NCBI RefSeq assembly: GCF_008931805.1
Contig: NZ_CP044399.1
Coordinates: forward strand, 1 to 64,000
DNA length: 64,000 bases
Origin: Moritella marina ATCC 15381
Lineage (GTDB): Bacteria; Pseudomonadota; Gammaproteobacteria; Enterobacterales; Moritellaceae
Reading direction: 5' to 3'
Below are positions 19,932-30,031 of the stretch, in pieces. Below the pieces are notes generated by a model. The model was not told where the DNA came from. It did no database searches and worked only from the letters and a program-made list of their open reading frames with translations. Position 1 is the stretch's first letter. The number at the start of each line of letters is the position of its first letter. Position numbers and translations under genes: made by a program.

Positions 19932-21584
19932 ATGAAACTTAAAAATATCGCGCTTTCTGCTTTAACTATTGCCATTGCAACAGGTTGCGCTACTGCAGAT
20001 CAAAAACCTCAGCACCAATGGGTACAAGATAAAGAATATAACCTGACGATCCTGCACACCAATGATAACCACGGTAATTTCTGGCAGAACAAATATGGCG
20101 AACGTGGTATGGCAGCCCGTGCGACCTTGATTAATGACATCCGTGCGGAAGTAAAGTCTGAAGGTGGCTCGGTATTATTGCTCTCTGGTGGCGATATTAA
20201 TACCGGTGTTCCGGAGTCAGATTTGCAAGACGCTGAACCTGATTTCATCGGCATGAGCATGATTGGTTACGATGCCATGACATTGGGTAATCATGAGTTT
20301 GATAACTCGCTTGATGTATTGGCTAAGCAAGCTGGTTGGGCAAATTTCCCATTCATCTCAGCTAATATTTATAAAGATGGTGAGCGTATGTTCGACGCTT
20401 ACAAGATCTTTAATAAAGACGGTATCAAGATCGCGGTTATCGGTTTAACGACGGAAGATACGGCTGAAATTGGTAATCCTGAATTTATCAGTGAATTAGA
20501 ATTCCGCGACCCGAAAGTAGAAGCGAAAAAATTAATCGCTGAATTAAAAGCAAATGAGAATCCTGATGTGATCATCGCGGCAACACACATGGGCCATTAC
20601 CTTAACGGTGATAACGGCTCTAATGCACCGGGTGATGTCCAGCTAGCACGCTACCTTAATGAAGGTGATTTAGATATGATCGTCGGCGGCCATTCACAAG
20701 AACCTGTGTGTATGGAAGGCGCAGAATACGCAAACTTCAAACCAGGCCAAAGCTGTACACCGGATGTGCAAAACGGCACTTACATTGTGCAAGCACATGA
20801 GTGGGGCAAGTACGTTGGCCGTGCTGATTACACCTTCAAAAATGGTGAATTTACACTCGCCTCGTACAACCTTATTCCGGTTAACTTAAAGAAAAAAGTT
20901 AAAAATGCTGATGGTAAAAAAGTACGTGTATTCATCCAAGACGAAATTACGCAAGATCCGGCTGTACTGGCAACGCTAAAACCGTTCCAAGAAAAAGGCC
21001 AAGACGCGTTGAATATCAAGATTGGTGATGCTAATGGTTTGCTGCAAGGTGACCGTGACGTAGTACGTAACAACCAAACTAATCTTGGCCGTTTAATTGC
21101 AACTGCCCATATGCAGCGCGCTAAAGCGGATTTCGGTATTATGAATTCAGGTGGTGTACGTGCGTCAATCGAAGCGGGTGACATTACGTATAAAGATGTA
21201 TTAACGGTACAACCGTTTGGCAATATCGTCACGTATGTTGATATGACTGGCAGTGAGGTAATGGATTACTTAAACGTTGTTGCTACTAAGCAGAAAGATT
21301 CTGGTGCATTTGCACAATTTGCTGGTATCTCGATGACAGTAGCAAACGGCCAAGTGTCTAACGTGGTTATTGCAGGTAACGCTATTGATTTAGCTAAGTC
21401 ATATCGTTTCACGATCCCATCGTTTAACGCTGCGGGTGGTGATGGTTATCCAAAAATATCAACACACTCAGCTTTTGTTAACACGGGTTATGTTGATGCT
21501 GAAGTACTGAAAGAATACATTGAAGCTAACTCACCGCTTAACGTGGCTGATTTTGAACCAAAAAATGCAATGCTTTATAAATAA
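19932..21584 (+). CDS. ushA: UshA-type 5'-nucleotidase lipoprotein, copy 1
   Basis: Hydrolyses extracellular nucleotides (and UDP-sugars in E. coli) to nucleosides and phosphate. The N terminus is a lipoprotein signal with ATGC as lipobox (Cys 19), so it is probably membrane-anchored, as in Vibrio 5'-nucleotidases. The metallophosphatase domain has LHTNDNHGNFW near residue 40, LLSGGDINTG, GNHEFDN near 118, HMGHY and GGHSQEPVC. The C-terminal nucleotide-binding domain has NLGRLIATAHMQ, MNSGGVRASIEAGDI and FNAAGGDGYP. Overall it follows E. coli UshA closely (550 residues). A second copy lies at 27299-28963. The opp terminator separates it from the operon upstream. Confidence 0.93.
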   Translation: MKLKNIALSALTIAIATGCATADQKPQHQWVQDKEYNLTILHTNDNHGNFWQNKYGERGMAARATLINDIRAEVKSEGGSVLLLSGGDINTGVPESDLQDAEPDFIGMSMIGYDAMTLGNHEFDNSLDVLAKQAGWANFPFISANIYKDGERMFDAYKIFNKDGIKIAVIGLTTEDTAEIGNPEFISELEFRDPKVEAKKLIAELKANENPDVIIAATHMGHYLNGDNGSNAPGDVQLARYLNEGDLDMIVGGHSQEPVCMEGAEYANFKPGQSCTPDVQNGTYIVQAHEWGKYVGRADYTFKNGEFTLASYNLIPVNLKKKVKNADGKKVRVFIQDEITQDPAVLATLKPFQEKGQDALNIKIGDANGLLQGDRDVVRNNQTNLGRLIATAHMQRAKADFGIMNSGGVRASIEAGDITYKDVLTVQPFGNIVTYVDMTGSEVMDYLNVVATKQKDSGAFAQFAGISMTVANGQVSNVVIAGNAIDLAKSYRFTIPSFNAAGGDGYPKISTHSAFVNTGYVDAEVLKEYIEANSPLNVADFEPKNAMLYK

Positions 21585-21636
21585 GATTACGGTGTAGTTT
21601 TACTATAATGTGATGTTATAAAGTAGGATTATTAAA

Positions 21637-21667
21637 AAAGGCTAATAAACAGTGTTTATTAGCCTTT
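21637..21667. terminator. Bidirectional terminator between ushA copy 1 and the endonuclease gene
   Basis: AAAGGCTAATAAAC and GTTTATTAGCCTTT form a long exact stem with a tiny loop between two convergent genes. Confidence 0.85.
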
Positions 21668-21696
21668 CATATAACATATTTTAGAATTAGTAACTA

Positions 21697-23109
21697 TTAA
21701 TTACCCCAGATCTCGCTTACATATTCAGGGTGATCAACGAATGGATTACGGTTACCTTGATACTGGAATGCCGCATCATTACGATATTCTTCTTTTGTAC
21801 TAACAGGATCGTTAGTATGCCACTCTTTCAACATAGCGATAACCCAAGGTTCAAATACAGCGTCTGTGCTACCATTTAATACAGCATCTGAGTTCGTAGA
21901 GTTAGTTTCCCAAGAACCAATCGTATTTTCATAGCGAGTCGCCATGTAAAAATAGGCTCTTGCTAAATCACCTTTAAACTCATCGATTGGTTCAAACACT
22001 GTATCGCCTGTAAAACCTAATGTAACTAAGTTAGCTGTTGGTGAGCCTAATTTACTGCCATTAGATGATGTGAAAGTTGCTGTATCAACTTCGCCGTATG
22101 GGAAATTACTACGTTTACCATTCACGTAACCGTCTGTTGCGAAGAGGTGATGAACATCGCTATACATTGGGTACTTATCATCAAACCAACTTTTCGGGAA
22201 AGAATGTTCACGATTATAACAATCACCTTCTGCTTTGTAATTACCACATTGTTTAAGTATGGGTGCAAAGTTATAGCTGTCTGAAGCTGATGGGATTTCA
22301 GAGTACATATCTAAGATAGTATTATCGTTTTCATAATAAGTATCTAATGAATACGTAGACATGAAAGTCCATAAATCATTATATGTTTTGTTCGTATGAC
22401 CTTTAATTATATCATAAAGTGCTGTTTTTAATTCAAAACCAGTTTTTCCTTCACTGCTTTGATAATATGCTTTTAAAGCTTCAGGGTCTTTACCAATAGC
22501 TGGTGGTGGTAAAAGAGGAGCTGGTTCTTGAGCTTCGCCTGTTGCTAATAATACTAGATTATCAATATAAACGATTTCTTCATTATCAAAGGTACCGCTT
22601 ACAGAATAAAAGCGCGTCCCAATTTCAATATTTTTATCTTCAGTCGGTTTGTATTCAAAGCTAATTTCTTGCCATTGATTGACTAAGCTAGGATCTGAAT
22701 ACACATTTACATAATCAGCTAGGTAAAGTCGAGTTTTCACACCGCCTTCAGTATGATAAACCGACATAGAGAGTGTATATGTTTTACCATTGACCACGTC
22801 GACATTTTGGCGGAAATCGGCTTTAGTTTTAGTCACTGTAAAAGCGCCAGAATTTAAACCGGTTGTAAAAATTGCACTATCTTGTGCGACTGCTACTCCC
22901 CAGGTATCAATCGTCGTCCAGCCAGTGGGGGTTGTAGGATCAGTAAAAATTTCGAAACTACCATTAACTGCAACATCGACACCGACAGGTGTTTCCTGTC
23001 CGACAGTTGTAACACTACTCATTGTTGATTTATCGTCACTACTATCACCGCATGCAGCTAGTGAGGTAAGTGATAATAGCAGTATGGCTATTTTAGTTTT
23101 GTTATTCAT
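21697..23109 (-). CDS. Endonuclease I-family nuclease lipoprotein with N-terminal binding module
   Basis: Likely cuts DNA or RNA at or outside the cell surface. The signal peptide ends in LAAC (Cys 20), a lipobox. Residues about 45-190 (VNGSFEIFTDPTTPTGWTTI to EEIVYIDNLVLL) look like a beta-sandwich carbohydrate-binding-type module. Residues about 210-465 match the endonuclease I family: CYNREHSFPKSWF and DVHHLFATDGYVNGKRSNFP hold the catalytic His and metal-binding residues, and ARAYFYMATRYE follows. It is probably the last gene of a minus-strand set with exeM, a porin and ushA copy 2. The function of the N-terminal module is inferred from its pattern only. Confidence 0.85.
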   Translation of the reverse strand: MNNKTKIAILLLSLTSLAACGDSSDDKSTMSSVTTVGQETPVGVDVAVNGSFEIFTDPTTPTGWTTIDTWGVAVAQDSAIFTTGLNSGAFTVTKTKADFRQNVDVVNGKTYTLSMSVYHTEGGVKTRLYLADYVNVYSDPSLVNQWQEISFEYKPTEDKNIEIGTRFYSVSGTFDNEEIVYIDNLVLLATGEAQEPAPLLPPPAIGKDPEALKAYYQSSEGKTGFELKTALYDIIKGHTNKTYNDLWTFMSTYSLDTYYENDNTILDMYSEIPSASDSYNFAPILKQCGNYKAEGDCYNREHSFPKSWFDDKYPMYSDVHHLFATDGYVNGKRSNFPYGEVDTATFTSSNGSKLGSPTANLVTLGFTGDTVFEPIDEFKGDLARAYFYMATRYENTIGSWETNSTNSDAVLNGSTDAVFEPWVIAMLKEWHTNDPVSTKEEYRNDAAFQYQGNRNPFVDHPEYVSEIWGN

Positions 23110-23221
23110 ATTTAATTGCCTATAAATTTTAACTTAATAAGAGACTGTTCACGACAGCGTAATAGCAATCACTAAAGTAATAAGTGATTGCTCGTTTGTC
23201 GTTAAATTAGGTAGTTATTTG

Positions 23222-26062
23222 TTACGCTTTAATCCGACGTAAAAAACCTAAACCCAATAGTGATAAAATGCCAAAAAGACTAAATGAACCACCGCTATTA
23301 TCGCTTTCAGGTATGACAATTTGGGGAGTTAATGAGTCTGATTTGACTACTTCAATTGTCATTGATTGGCCATGTTCAGGCATCTCTTTACCATTTCGTA
23401 CTAATTTCATTGTTGCGCTGTAAGTACCTGCTTTAATAACGTCGACTTCAATATGCACTAATGATTGACCATCTTTAGTGACTGCGACTGTAGGAAGTAA
23501 TACGTCACTCATATCAACACTTGATGATAATGATATTTCTGCTGTGTCCCCTGCTTTTACTGATGCTGAGGCCGGAATACTATAAGGAATACTAATCGCT
23601 CCATTTTCAATCACGAGGTGGACAGCTTCGCCATTACTTACTTCGCCATATTTATACGATATAGACATAATCGCAGGATCATGATCTGATGAACGATATG
23701 AATCGTCTACAACAAAGTTAGTCGAGCCGTTTTCACCTTTTGAATATACAAGGCCTTTTGTCTCATCGAGACGATATGTACTGTAATCGTAATAGACTGA
23801 TTCAGCAGCATTGATGTGCCAATCAGTCGCATCAATAAGGCGAGACTCTAATGACGGGGTAATTAAGATATGATCGAGAGAGCCAATTGAATCATCGTAT
23901 GCATAACTCCAGCTAACGTGCCCACGTTCCTTGTCTTTCTTACCTACGGCACTAATGTAACCATATGTTTTATTAACGACAATCGGCTCGCCAGTATTAT
24001 TAAACTGTGGGGTTTTACCAATAAAAGTATCACGCGCAGTTTTGATTACTTTTTGGGTGACATTCTCTGTTAACACTAAAATAGGATCTTCTTTGGCGTA
24101 TGAATTCATATCGCCAATGACGACACGATCACCACCTATTTTTTCTAATTCGTCACCTAGTTGAACCGCCGCAGCGACACGGAAATTCTCACATTGGCCC
24201 TGGAAATCTAAATCAGGGGCATCATCATTCCCTTGAGCATTTGTATACTGGCCTGCGTCATTAAATTGATCTTCACTAAAATCGACACCCTCCCAATCTT
24301 CATGGCAGGTTGAACCTTTTGATTTAAAGTGATTCACTGCAACAGTCAGATGTTTACCTGTTTGGTTTATCACAAATGTTGCTGCGACGGTATCGCGTTG
24401 GTAATTATCTCCACTTTCTAATGTTTGACCTTTTTGATCTTTCACCACAACATTGTTGTAATCCACTGTTGCCGGAGCATGTTGCTGTGGCATCTGTATG
24501 ATCTTAGTGCTTTTGATACTGACTTTTGACGGGCGATAGATAATGCCTGAAGTAATAACATCAGAACCAATAGAATCTAGTTCATCTAATACGGTGTCAC
24601 CATTTGAATCGAAGCCAATAAATGCATACTTATTAACTGACGATTCAGGGTCATTCTTATCTTCAGGTCTTGGGTTGTAATATTTAGCATTAATTGCTTC
24701 TACAAATTCAGCAATTGTACCTGTATCTGAGAAACCATTATTTTCTATTTCCATTAAGCCAACAATATCAGCATTTAAGCCATAAACAGCTTCTACTAGC
24801 TTGGCTTTCTGATGTTGATATTCTGACTCAGTATTTGCGCCACGACTTCCGCCATGTAAGTTATCTGCACCGCCAAATGGAGAGTTGAATAAATTCAATA
24901 CATTTTGAGTCGCAATTTTGATAGCAAAATATCCATCTTCTACCGTTGTGCTAAGCGTTGGTTTTGCTGGTCGCTCAGTTCGATCGAAGTTAGAACTATC
25001 AACTTCCTTTGTCACAAGTAGTTTATAGCCGAACTCACTTTCTACAATAATACCTTGTATCGTTTTGATCTTATCATTAATACGAATAGCGTTATTGGCG
25101 GAATCAGTATGGAAGGTTGGGTAATAAGCGATGGTGCCATCTTCTGCAGGGAAGACACTGTCAATGATTAGTGTATTACTGACGTTATCTAATTGTTGTT
25201 TTCCAGCAAATGAGGTTCCTGCAACAAACTCTTGGTTTGGCTGAACGTTAGCACGCTTGTAAGAAGCACTCATGTTATTCGTGTAGCCGTTGACGTTAAA
25301 TCCAAAGCTACGCGTGATCACTAAGCTCTGATCTTCAGCTTCGTCATCATTAACGTCAATGTTAATGATGACTTCTTTACCTACATAGCGTGCAAGCGCA
25401 GTTATGAATGAGCCTTCGTCATCAGCTGTCATTTTGAACACTTCAGGATCAGCCGGTAAAGCTGCTGGGCTGCCATATGTTGGAGTCCCTAAATCAGTAA
25501 ATCCATTGGCTGTCGTATCGAGCCAGTTTTCTTCAATGTATCTGATTTTATCGCCACTTGGAGTTGAAGCGTCATTCGCTAAACGACGTGTAAACGATTT
25601 ATTTTCACCCCATTTTGTACCATTGACACCAATAACATCGACTACATTAACCCCACGTTTTAATAATACTTGGTCATCACCACTAAATCCTAAGTGGTTG
25701 TATTTGTGTTCGTCAAGGTACTTATAGCTAGTCGCAGCGACTTTTGAACCTGTAATTTTAGCTATCTCGTCAGCAGCCATTAGTCGATCATAGATAACTA
25801 ATGTTCCGCCTGCGGGTATTGATTGTCCAGTGAAGATATTCTTACCATCTGGATTTAAAATTTGATTAGAATATGAGCTGTATTCAAGCGTGTCTTCATC
25901 TTTAAACGTATAGTTACTCGTGCCTGTATTGGTTAATTCAATTACGTTACTGTTATAACTAGTACTTTCTATATATTCAGTAATGATAATATTATTCATA
26001 TCAGCTTGAGCACTTGCTGATAATACGCCGCCGATTGTGAGGGCTAATAATTTCTTTTTCAT
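23222..26062 (-). CDS. ExeM-like extracellular nuclease with lamin-tail domain and GlyGly-CTERM
   Basis: A 946-residue secreted nuclease. Residues 1-20 form a Sec signal. Residues about 22-190 resemble a lamin-tail domain (NNIIITEYIES ... VIELTNTG). A linker region (about 200-370) follows, then an endonuclease/exonuclease/phosphatase domain at about 378-800: IATQNVLNLFN, IVGLMEIENNGF (catalytic Glu), VAVNHFKSKG, VVIGDMNSYAKEDP, SLDHILITPSL and SSDHDPAIM. The C terminus has SGGSFSLFG, a hydrophobic helix and RRIKA, fitting a GlyGly-CTERM sorting signal normally cut by rhombosortase. This architecture is that of Shewanella ExeM, which degrades extracellular DNA. Confidence 0.88.
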   Translation of the reverse strand: MKKKLLALTIGGVLSASAQADMNNIIITEYIESTSYNSNVIELTNTGTSNYTFKDEDTLEYSSYSNQILNPDGKNIFTGQSIPAGGTLVIYDRLMAADEIAKITGSKVAATSYKYLDEHKYNHLGFSGDDQVLLKRGVNVVDVIGVNGTKWGENKSFTRRLANDASTPSGDKIRYIEENWLDTTANGFTDLGTPTYGSPAALPADPEVFKMTADDEGSFITALARYVGKEVIINIDVNDDEAEDQSLVITRSFGFNVNGYTNNMSASYKRANVQPNQEFVAGTSFAGKQQLDNVSNTLIIDSVFPAEDGTIAYYPTFHTDSANNAIRINDKIKTIQGIIVESEFGYKLLVTKEVDSSNFDRTERPAKPTLSTTVEDGYFAIKIATQNVLNLFNSPFGGADNLHGGSRGANTESEYQHQKAKLVEAVYGLNADIVGLMEIENNGFSDTGTIAEFVEAINAKYYNPRPEDKNDPESSVNKYAFIGFDSNGDTVLDELDSIGSDVITSGIIYRPSKVSIKSTKIIQMPQQHAPATVDYNNVVVKDQKGQTLESGDNYQRDTVAATFVINQTGKHLTVAVNHFKSKGSTCHEDWEGVDFSEDQFNDAGQYTNAQGNDDAPDLDFQGQCENFRVAAAVQLGDELEKIGGDRVVIGDMNSYAKEDPILVLTENVTQKVIKTARDTFIGKTPQFNNTGEPIVVNKTYGYISAVGKKDKERGHVSWSYAYDDSIGSLDHILITPSLESRLIDATDWHINAAESVYYDYSTYRLDETKGLVYSKGENGSTNFVVDDSYRSSDHDPAIMSISYKYGEVSNGEAVHLVIENGAISIPYSIPASASVKAGDTAEISLSSSVDMSDVLLPTVAVTKDGQSLVHIEVDVIKAGTYSATMKLVRNGKEMPEHGQSMTIEVVKSDSLTPQIVIPESDNSGGSFSLFGILSLLGLGFLRRIKA

Positions 26063-26112
26063 AATTTACCTTAAAATTCGTTAACTGGTTCTACATCGAA
26101 ATGATGGAAATA

Positions 26113-27225
26113 CTAGAAGTAAACGCGTGCGTAAGCGTAAGCATCTTGTGCGGCTTCGCCTAAGTTGCCTTCAATCGCGAAAATAACTGAGCTTGATGGG
26201 CGGAAGTTTACGCCGACAGTGCTCCAAGTTCGCTCGTCGCCCCAAGAATATGGAGTCGCGTCGTACTCTGCATTATCGATAGCCCATTGCTCATATTCTT
26301 CGAAGTTATAAGAACCTGTTACTTCCCATTTTTCAGAAAATTTATAACGTGCAGAAACTAAAGCACCTTTATTTTGGAAGGTTTGATAATCGTTGTATAC
26401 AGTCACATTGTTATCAGGGTTAGCTGGGTCAACAACGAGATTAGTTTTGTCTTGAGCTATATCTTCATCTTCAATATAACCATTTACACCCAGTGAAAGA
26501 GCATCAGTTATGTTTAAACGTGCGCCAAAACCAAATAGGATTTGCTCACCGTATTTAGATGTGCCTGCAGATCCTGCGCGTTGTTCTACACCGATTACCG
26601 CTGAAATAGTCTTGCCAAAGTAACCCACATAACCATTGACGATATCGCCTAGTGCAGAGCCTGATGATGATTCACCTTGGTAAGAGTAAGATGCACCCAT
26701 TTTGAAGTTTTTAATTTTACCTTCATATTTTACGGTGTTCTGTTGGTCACCAGCTTCACCAGTTTCTACCGTGGTATCAAACGTGAAATCACCGTATTTA
26801 TCGTAATCATCAAATGCGGTATCAGTTAAACCCACTTCGATAGCATGGTTGCTTGTTAGCTTGTAACCAATAAACAGTTTATCGATTGCTAATACCATAT
26901 CGCCTGAACCATAAGCCCAGTTTTCACGTTCGTAATCAAGTTCTACGCGGTAGTAAACTTCTTGATACGTACCTTTTACACCAATAGTGGCAAAGCTATC
27001 ATCGATATAGCTAGTATCAGTACCGTAGCCATCTTTATTTTCGTGTAATGGTGATTCAACAAATTCACCGTATTCGTAATTTGGGTTGAAATGACCACCA
27101 ACGCCAACTTCACCGTATAGTTTGATCACGTCACCATTGTCATTATCATAGATAGTCACAGCTTGCGCTGCAGTACCAACGAATAAAGAAGAGAGTGCTA
27201 TTGCAAGAGCAGTTTTCTTTAACAT
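26113..27225 (-). CDS. Outer-membrane porin within the nuclease gene set
   Basis: A 370-residue general-porin-type beta barrel. I start at the ATG at 27225 (MLKKTALAIALSSLFVGTAA, signal cleaved after AQA); thirteen extra in-frame residues upstream look non-coding. The mature N terminus VTIYDNDNGDVIKLYGEVGVG is typical of gram-negative porins, and the last residues AYARVYF end in the Phe expected for BAM recognition. It lies 73 bp after ushA copy 2 and 50 bp before the ExeM-like gene, so it is probably co-transcribed. Substrate is unknown; nucleotide or phosphate passage would fit the context but is inference. Confidence 0.85.
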   Translation of the reverse strand: MLKKTALAIALSSLFVGTAAQAVTIYDNDNGDVIKLYGEVGVGGHFNPNYEYGEFVESPLHENKDGYGTDTSYIDDSFATIGVKGTYQEVYYRVELDYERENWAYGSGDMVLAIDKLFIGYKLTSNHAIEVGLTDTAFDDYDKYGDFTFDTTVETGEAGDQQNTVKYEGKIKNFKMGASYSYQGESSSGSALGDIVNGYVGYFGKTISAVIGVEQRAGSAGTSKYGEQILFGFGARLNITDALSLGVNGYIEDEDIAQDKTNLVVDPANPDNNVTVYNDYQTFQNKGALVSARYKFSEKWEVTGSYNFEEYEQWAIDNAEYDATPYSWGDERTWSTVGVNFRPSSSVIFAIEGNLGEAAQDAYAYARVYF

Positions 27226-27298
27226 GTGTTTATCTCTGTAAGGGTTTACCGCACATATCTGCACGGTGTAAGTTTAAATAAATTGATTATTTTTATTA

Positions 27299-28963
27299 TT
27301 ACAGGTGAGTAATTTCACCTTTAGGTGCAAAGTCATCAACGTTAATCGGTGAGTTTGCTTGTATGTAGTCTTTTAGAACTTCGGCATCGACATAACCTGT
27401 GTTTACAAATGCAGGGTGTGCTGTGATATTTGGATAACCATCACCGCCAGCAGCGTTAAATGACGGAATAGTGAAACGGTAAGTTGCTGCTGTATCAAGC
27501 GCTTTACCTGCAATCACAACATTTGTAACCTGGTCACTTGCAACAGTCATTTGAATACCAGCAAATTGAGCATAAGCACCTGAATCACGGGTCTTAGTGC
27601 CCACTACATTCAGGTAATCCATGACTTCTGCGCCTGTCATGTCAACATAGGTGATGATATTGCCAAACGGTTGCACTGTTAATACGTCTTTATAAGAGAT
27701 ATTACCTGTTTCGATTGAGGCTCTTACACCACCAGAATTCATTATTGCAAAGTCAGCTTTAGCACGTTGCATATGCGATGTTGCAATTAAACGGCCTAGG
27801 TTTGTTTGGTTATTACGAACGATTTTACGTTCACCTTGAAGGACACCATTACTTTGACCGATCTGGATATTTAGCGCGTCTTGGCCTTTATCTTGGAAAG
27901 GTTTTAACGCATTAAATACGGCTTGGTCCTGTGCTATTTCATCTTGGATAAGTACGCGTACTTTTTTACCTTCGGCATTTTTAATTTTTGTCTTTAAGTT
28001 AACTGGAATGAGGTTGTACGATTGCAGTGTGAACTCACCATTTATAAAGGTGTAATCTGCACGGCCCACATATTTTCCCCATTCGTGTGCTTGTACAATG
28101 TCAGTACCGTTTTGCACATCGGGTGCACAGTCTTGACCTGGTTTGAAGTTTGCGTATTCAGCGCCTTCCATACACACAGGTTCTTGTGAATGACCGCCGA
28201 CGATCATATCTAAATCGCCTTCGTTAAGATAACGCGCTAACTGTACATCACCCGGTGCATTTGAACCGTTATCACCGTTTAGGTAATGGCCCATATGCGT
28301 TGCAGCAATTATTACATCTGGATTTTCAGTTGCTTTCAATTCAGCTATTAATGCTTTAGCTTCCACTTTCGGATCGCGGAATTCTAATTCGCTAATAAAT
28401 TCAGGGTTACCAATTTTGGCAGTATCTTCTGTCGTTAAACCAATAACAGCGATCTTGATACCGTCTTTGTTAAATATCTTGTAAGCATCAAACATACGCT
28501 TACCATTTTTATAGATATTTGCAGAGATGAATGGGAAGTTTGCCCAGCCTTCTTGCTTTGCTAGTACATCAAGTGTGTTATCGAATTCATGATTACCTAA
28601 TGTCATTGCATCGTAACCAATCATGTTCATACCAATAAAATCTGGTTCGGCGTCTTGCAAGTCTGATTCAGGAACTCCGGTATTTATATCACCACCAGAG
28701 AGTAGTAAGACTGAGCCTCCCTCAGCTTGGACTTCATTACGGATGTTGTTTACGAGTGTTGCACGCGCAGCCATGCCGCGTTCACCGTATTTATTTTGCC
28801 AGAAGTTACCGTGATTATCGTTGGTATGTAAAATTGTCAGGTTGTATTCTTTATCTTGGATCCAATCGTGATTGAACGCTGCACTATTAGTCTGGTTGGT
28901 ATTTGAACTGGAACAGCCTGTAGCCACTGCCAAGGCGGTTAAAGCGAGGTTTTTATAAGTCAT
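27299..28963 (-). CDS. UshA-type 5'-nucleotidase lipoprotein, copy 2
   Basis: Same family and domain order as the copy at 19932: metallophosphatase domain (LHTNDNHGNFW, GNHEFDN, GGHSQEPVC) and C-terminal nucleotide-binding domain (MNSGGVRASIETGNI, FNAAGGDGYP). The lipobox is VATGC (Cys 17). Long blocks of protein are identical to copy 1, but the DNA differs at many third codon positions, so the duplication is not recent. It is the first gene of the probable operon ushA2-porin-exeM-endonuclease. The upstream 1.07 kb (28964-30031) must hold its promoter, which I could not define. Confidence 0.92.
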   Translation of the reverse strand: MTYKNLALTALAVATGCSSSNTNQTNSAAFNHDWIQDKEYNLTILHTNDNHGNFWQNKYGERGMAARATLVNNIRNEVQAEGGSVLLLSGGDINTGVPESDLQDAEPDFIGMNMIGYDAMTLGNHEFDNTLDVLAKQEGWANFPFISANIYKNGKRMFDAYKIFNKDGIKIAVIGLTTEDTAKIGNPEFISELEFRDPKVEAKALIAELKATENPDVIIAATHMGHYLNGDNGSNAPGDVQLARYLNEGDLDMIVGGHSQEPVCMEGAEYANFKPGQDCAPDVQNGTDIVQAHEWGKYVGRADYTFINGEFTLQSYNLIPVNLKTKIKNAEGKKVRVLIQDEIAQDQAVFNALKPFQDKGQDALNIQIGQSNGVLQGERKIVRNNQTNLGRLIATSHMQRAKADFAIMNSGGVRASIETGNISYKDVLTVQPFGNIITYVDMTGAEVMDYLNVVGTKTRDSGAYAQFAGIQMTVASDQVTNVVIAGKALDTAATYRFTIPSFNAAGGDGYPNITAHPAFVNTGYVDAEVLKDYIQANSPINVDDFAPKGEITHL

Positions 28964-30031
28964 AATGTTATGCCTAAAAATATTAATTACGGTAAAAATT
29001 CAAGCCTTCAAGATTGAATTGAAGATAAGGTTATACGGCTAAATTATTTATTCTAAGAATGCCAACAATAGTCACCACTACCGCTCTCACGATCAATATC
29101 ACTGCCATCTGGGCTTAATATAGGGAAATCAACTATACATCAATGTTTGAAATAGCCAAGTTTGTGGCAATTTAAATACTGTAAGTGTGATTTAGAGCTA
29201 TTGCTTTATCATTTTCCGTTAAAAAAATAAAACATTCGTCATACATTATTTATACATTTTATTTGTATGCTGGAGATTCAACGTATTCTTTTACAAAGGA
29301 TTAGTTCGTCAATGTTGTTTTTTTGGTTTTTTTATAACTTAACTTGTGAATTTGATTTACTTTTTGATGTGTTGATTATGTTGGTGGATTAGCTTTTTTT
29401 ACAAATTTAGGAGGTGTTACTACTAGGATGCTTGTTTAGCATAAAACCCTGTTTGTGTTTTTTGGTTAATTAATCTTATTTTGATATTTTGAGGTGACCT
29501 ATGATGATTTTTAACGGTAGCCATTGATTATTTTATCTATGTTATTATGTACAATATATTTTATAGCTGGTTGATTATCCGGTTTTAAAATATGGATAGT
29601 TTTTAAACTACTCATAGTCGATTGCATTTCTTTTCCTTTATTTACAGTTATTTACGTTTTATTGTCGTTTTTCACTTTTGCTTTTTTTATTTTATAGACT
29701 AAGTGTAAATAAGCTTAAATTTAAATTTAAGCTACTATTTTCATAGAAGGTAATATAAATCAAATGTTTAAATAATTATTTCGATACTATGGGTTAATCG
29801 TATTTTCAATAAACTTGTCATTAACAACTACTTACTTTTAAATTGCGATAATCTAGTTAAATAGTTTGCTTATCATTCTAAATGCAGTTAATTAAACTTT
29901 TGATCACATTTTTGGATATTTATTGCAGTATTTGTTACAGATTTATTGAACTTTTTTGTAATCGCGATACACTCGCGCCATAAAAATAGCGCTGACTCAT
30001 ACGAGCTGTGCACCATAAAATGGAAGTAATG
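28964..30031. other. AT-rich 1.07-kb spacer between divergent ushA copy 2 and the tsx-like gene
   Basis: No convincing gene. The region is strongly AT-rich with long T-runs (around 29320 and 29390). It must carry promoters for both flanking genes. A half-site TGATCACA near 29901 could be part of a CRP site. An ORF of 19 codons at 29059-29118 and an open 28-codon stretch on the opposite strand overlap each other and were not called. Confidence 0.6.

Noticed and set aside
29059-29118. Short Thr/Ile-rich ORF (MPTIVTTTALTINITAIWA) that resembles a threonine attenuator leader
   Set aside because: No threonine genes follow, no ribosome site or attenuator hairpin is seen, and the opposite strand is equally open there.
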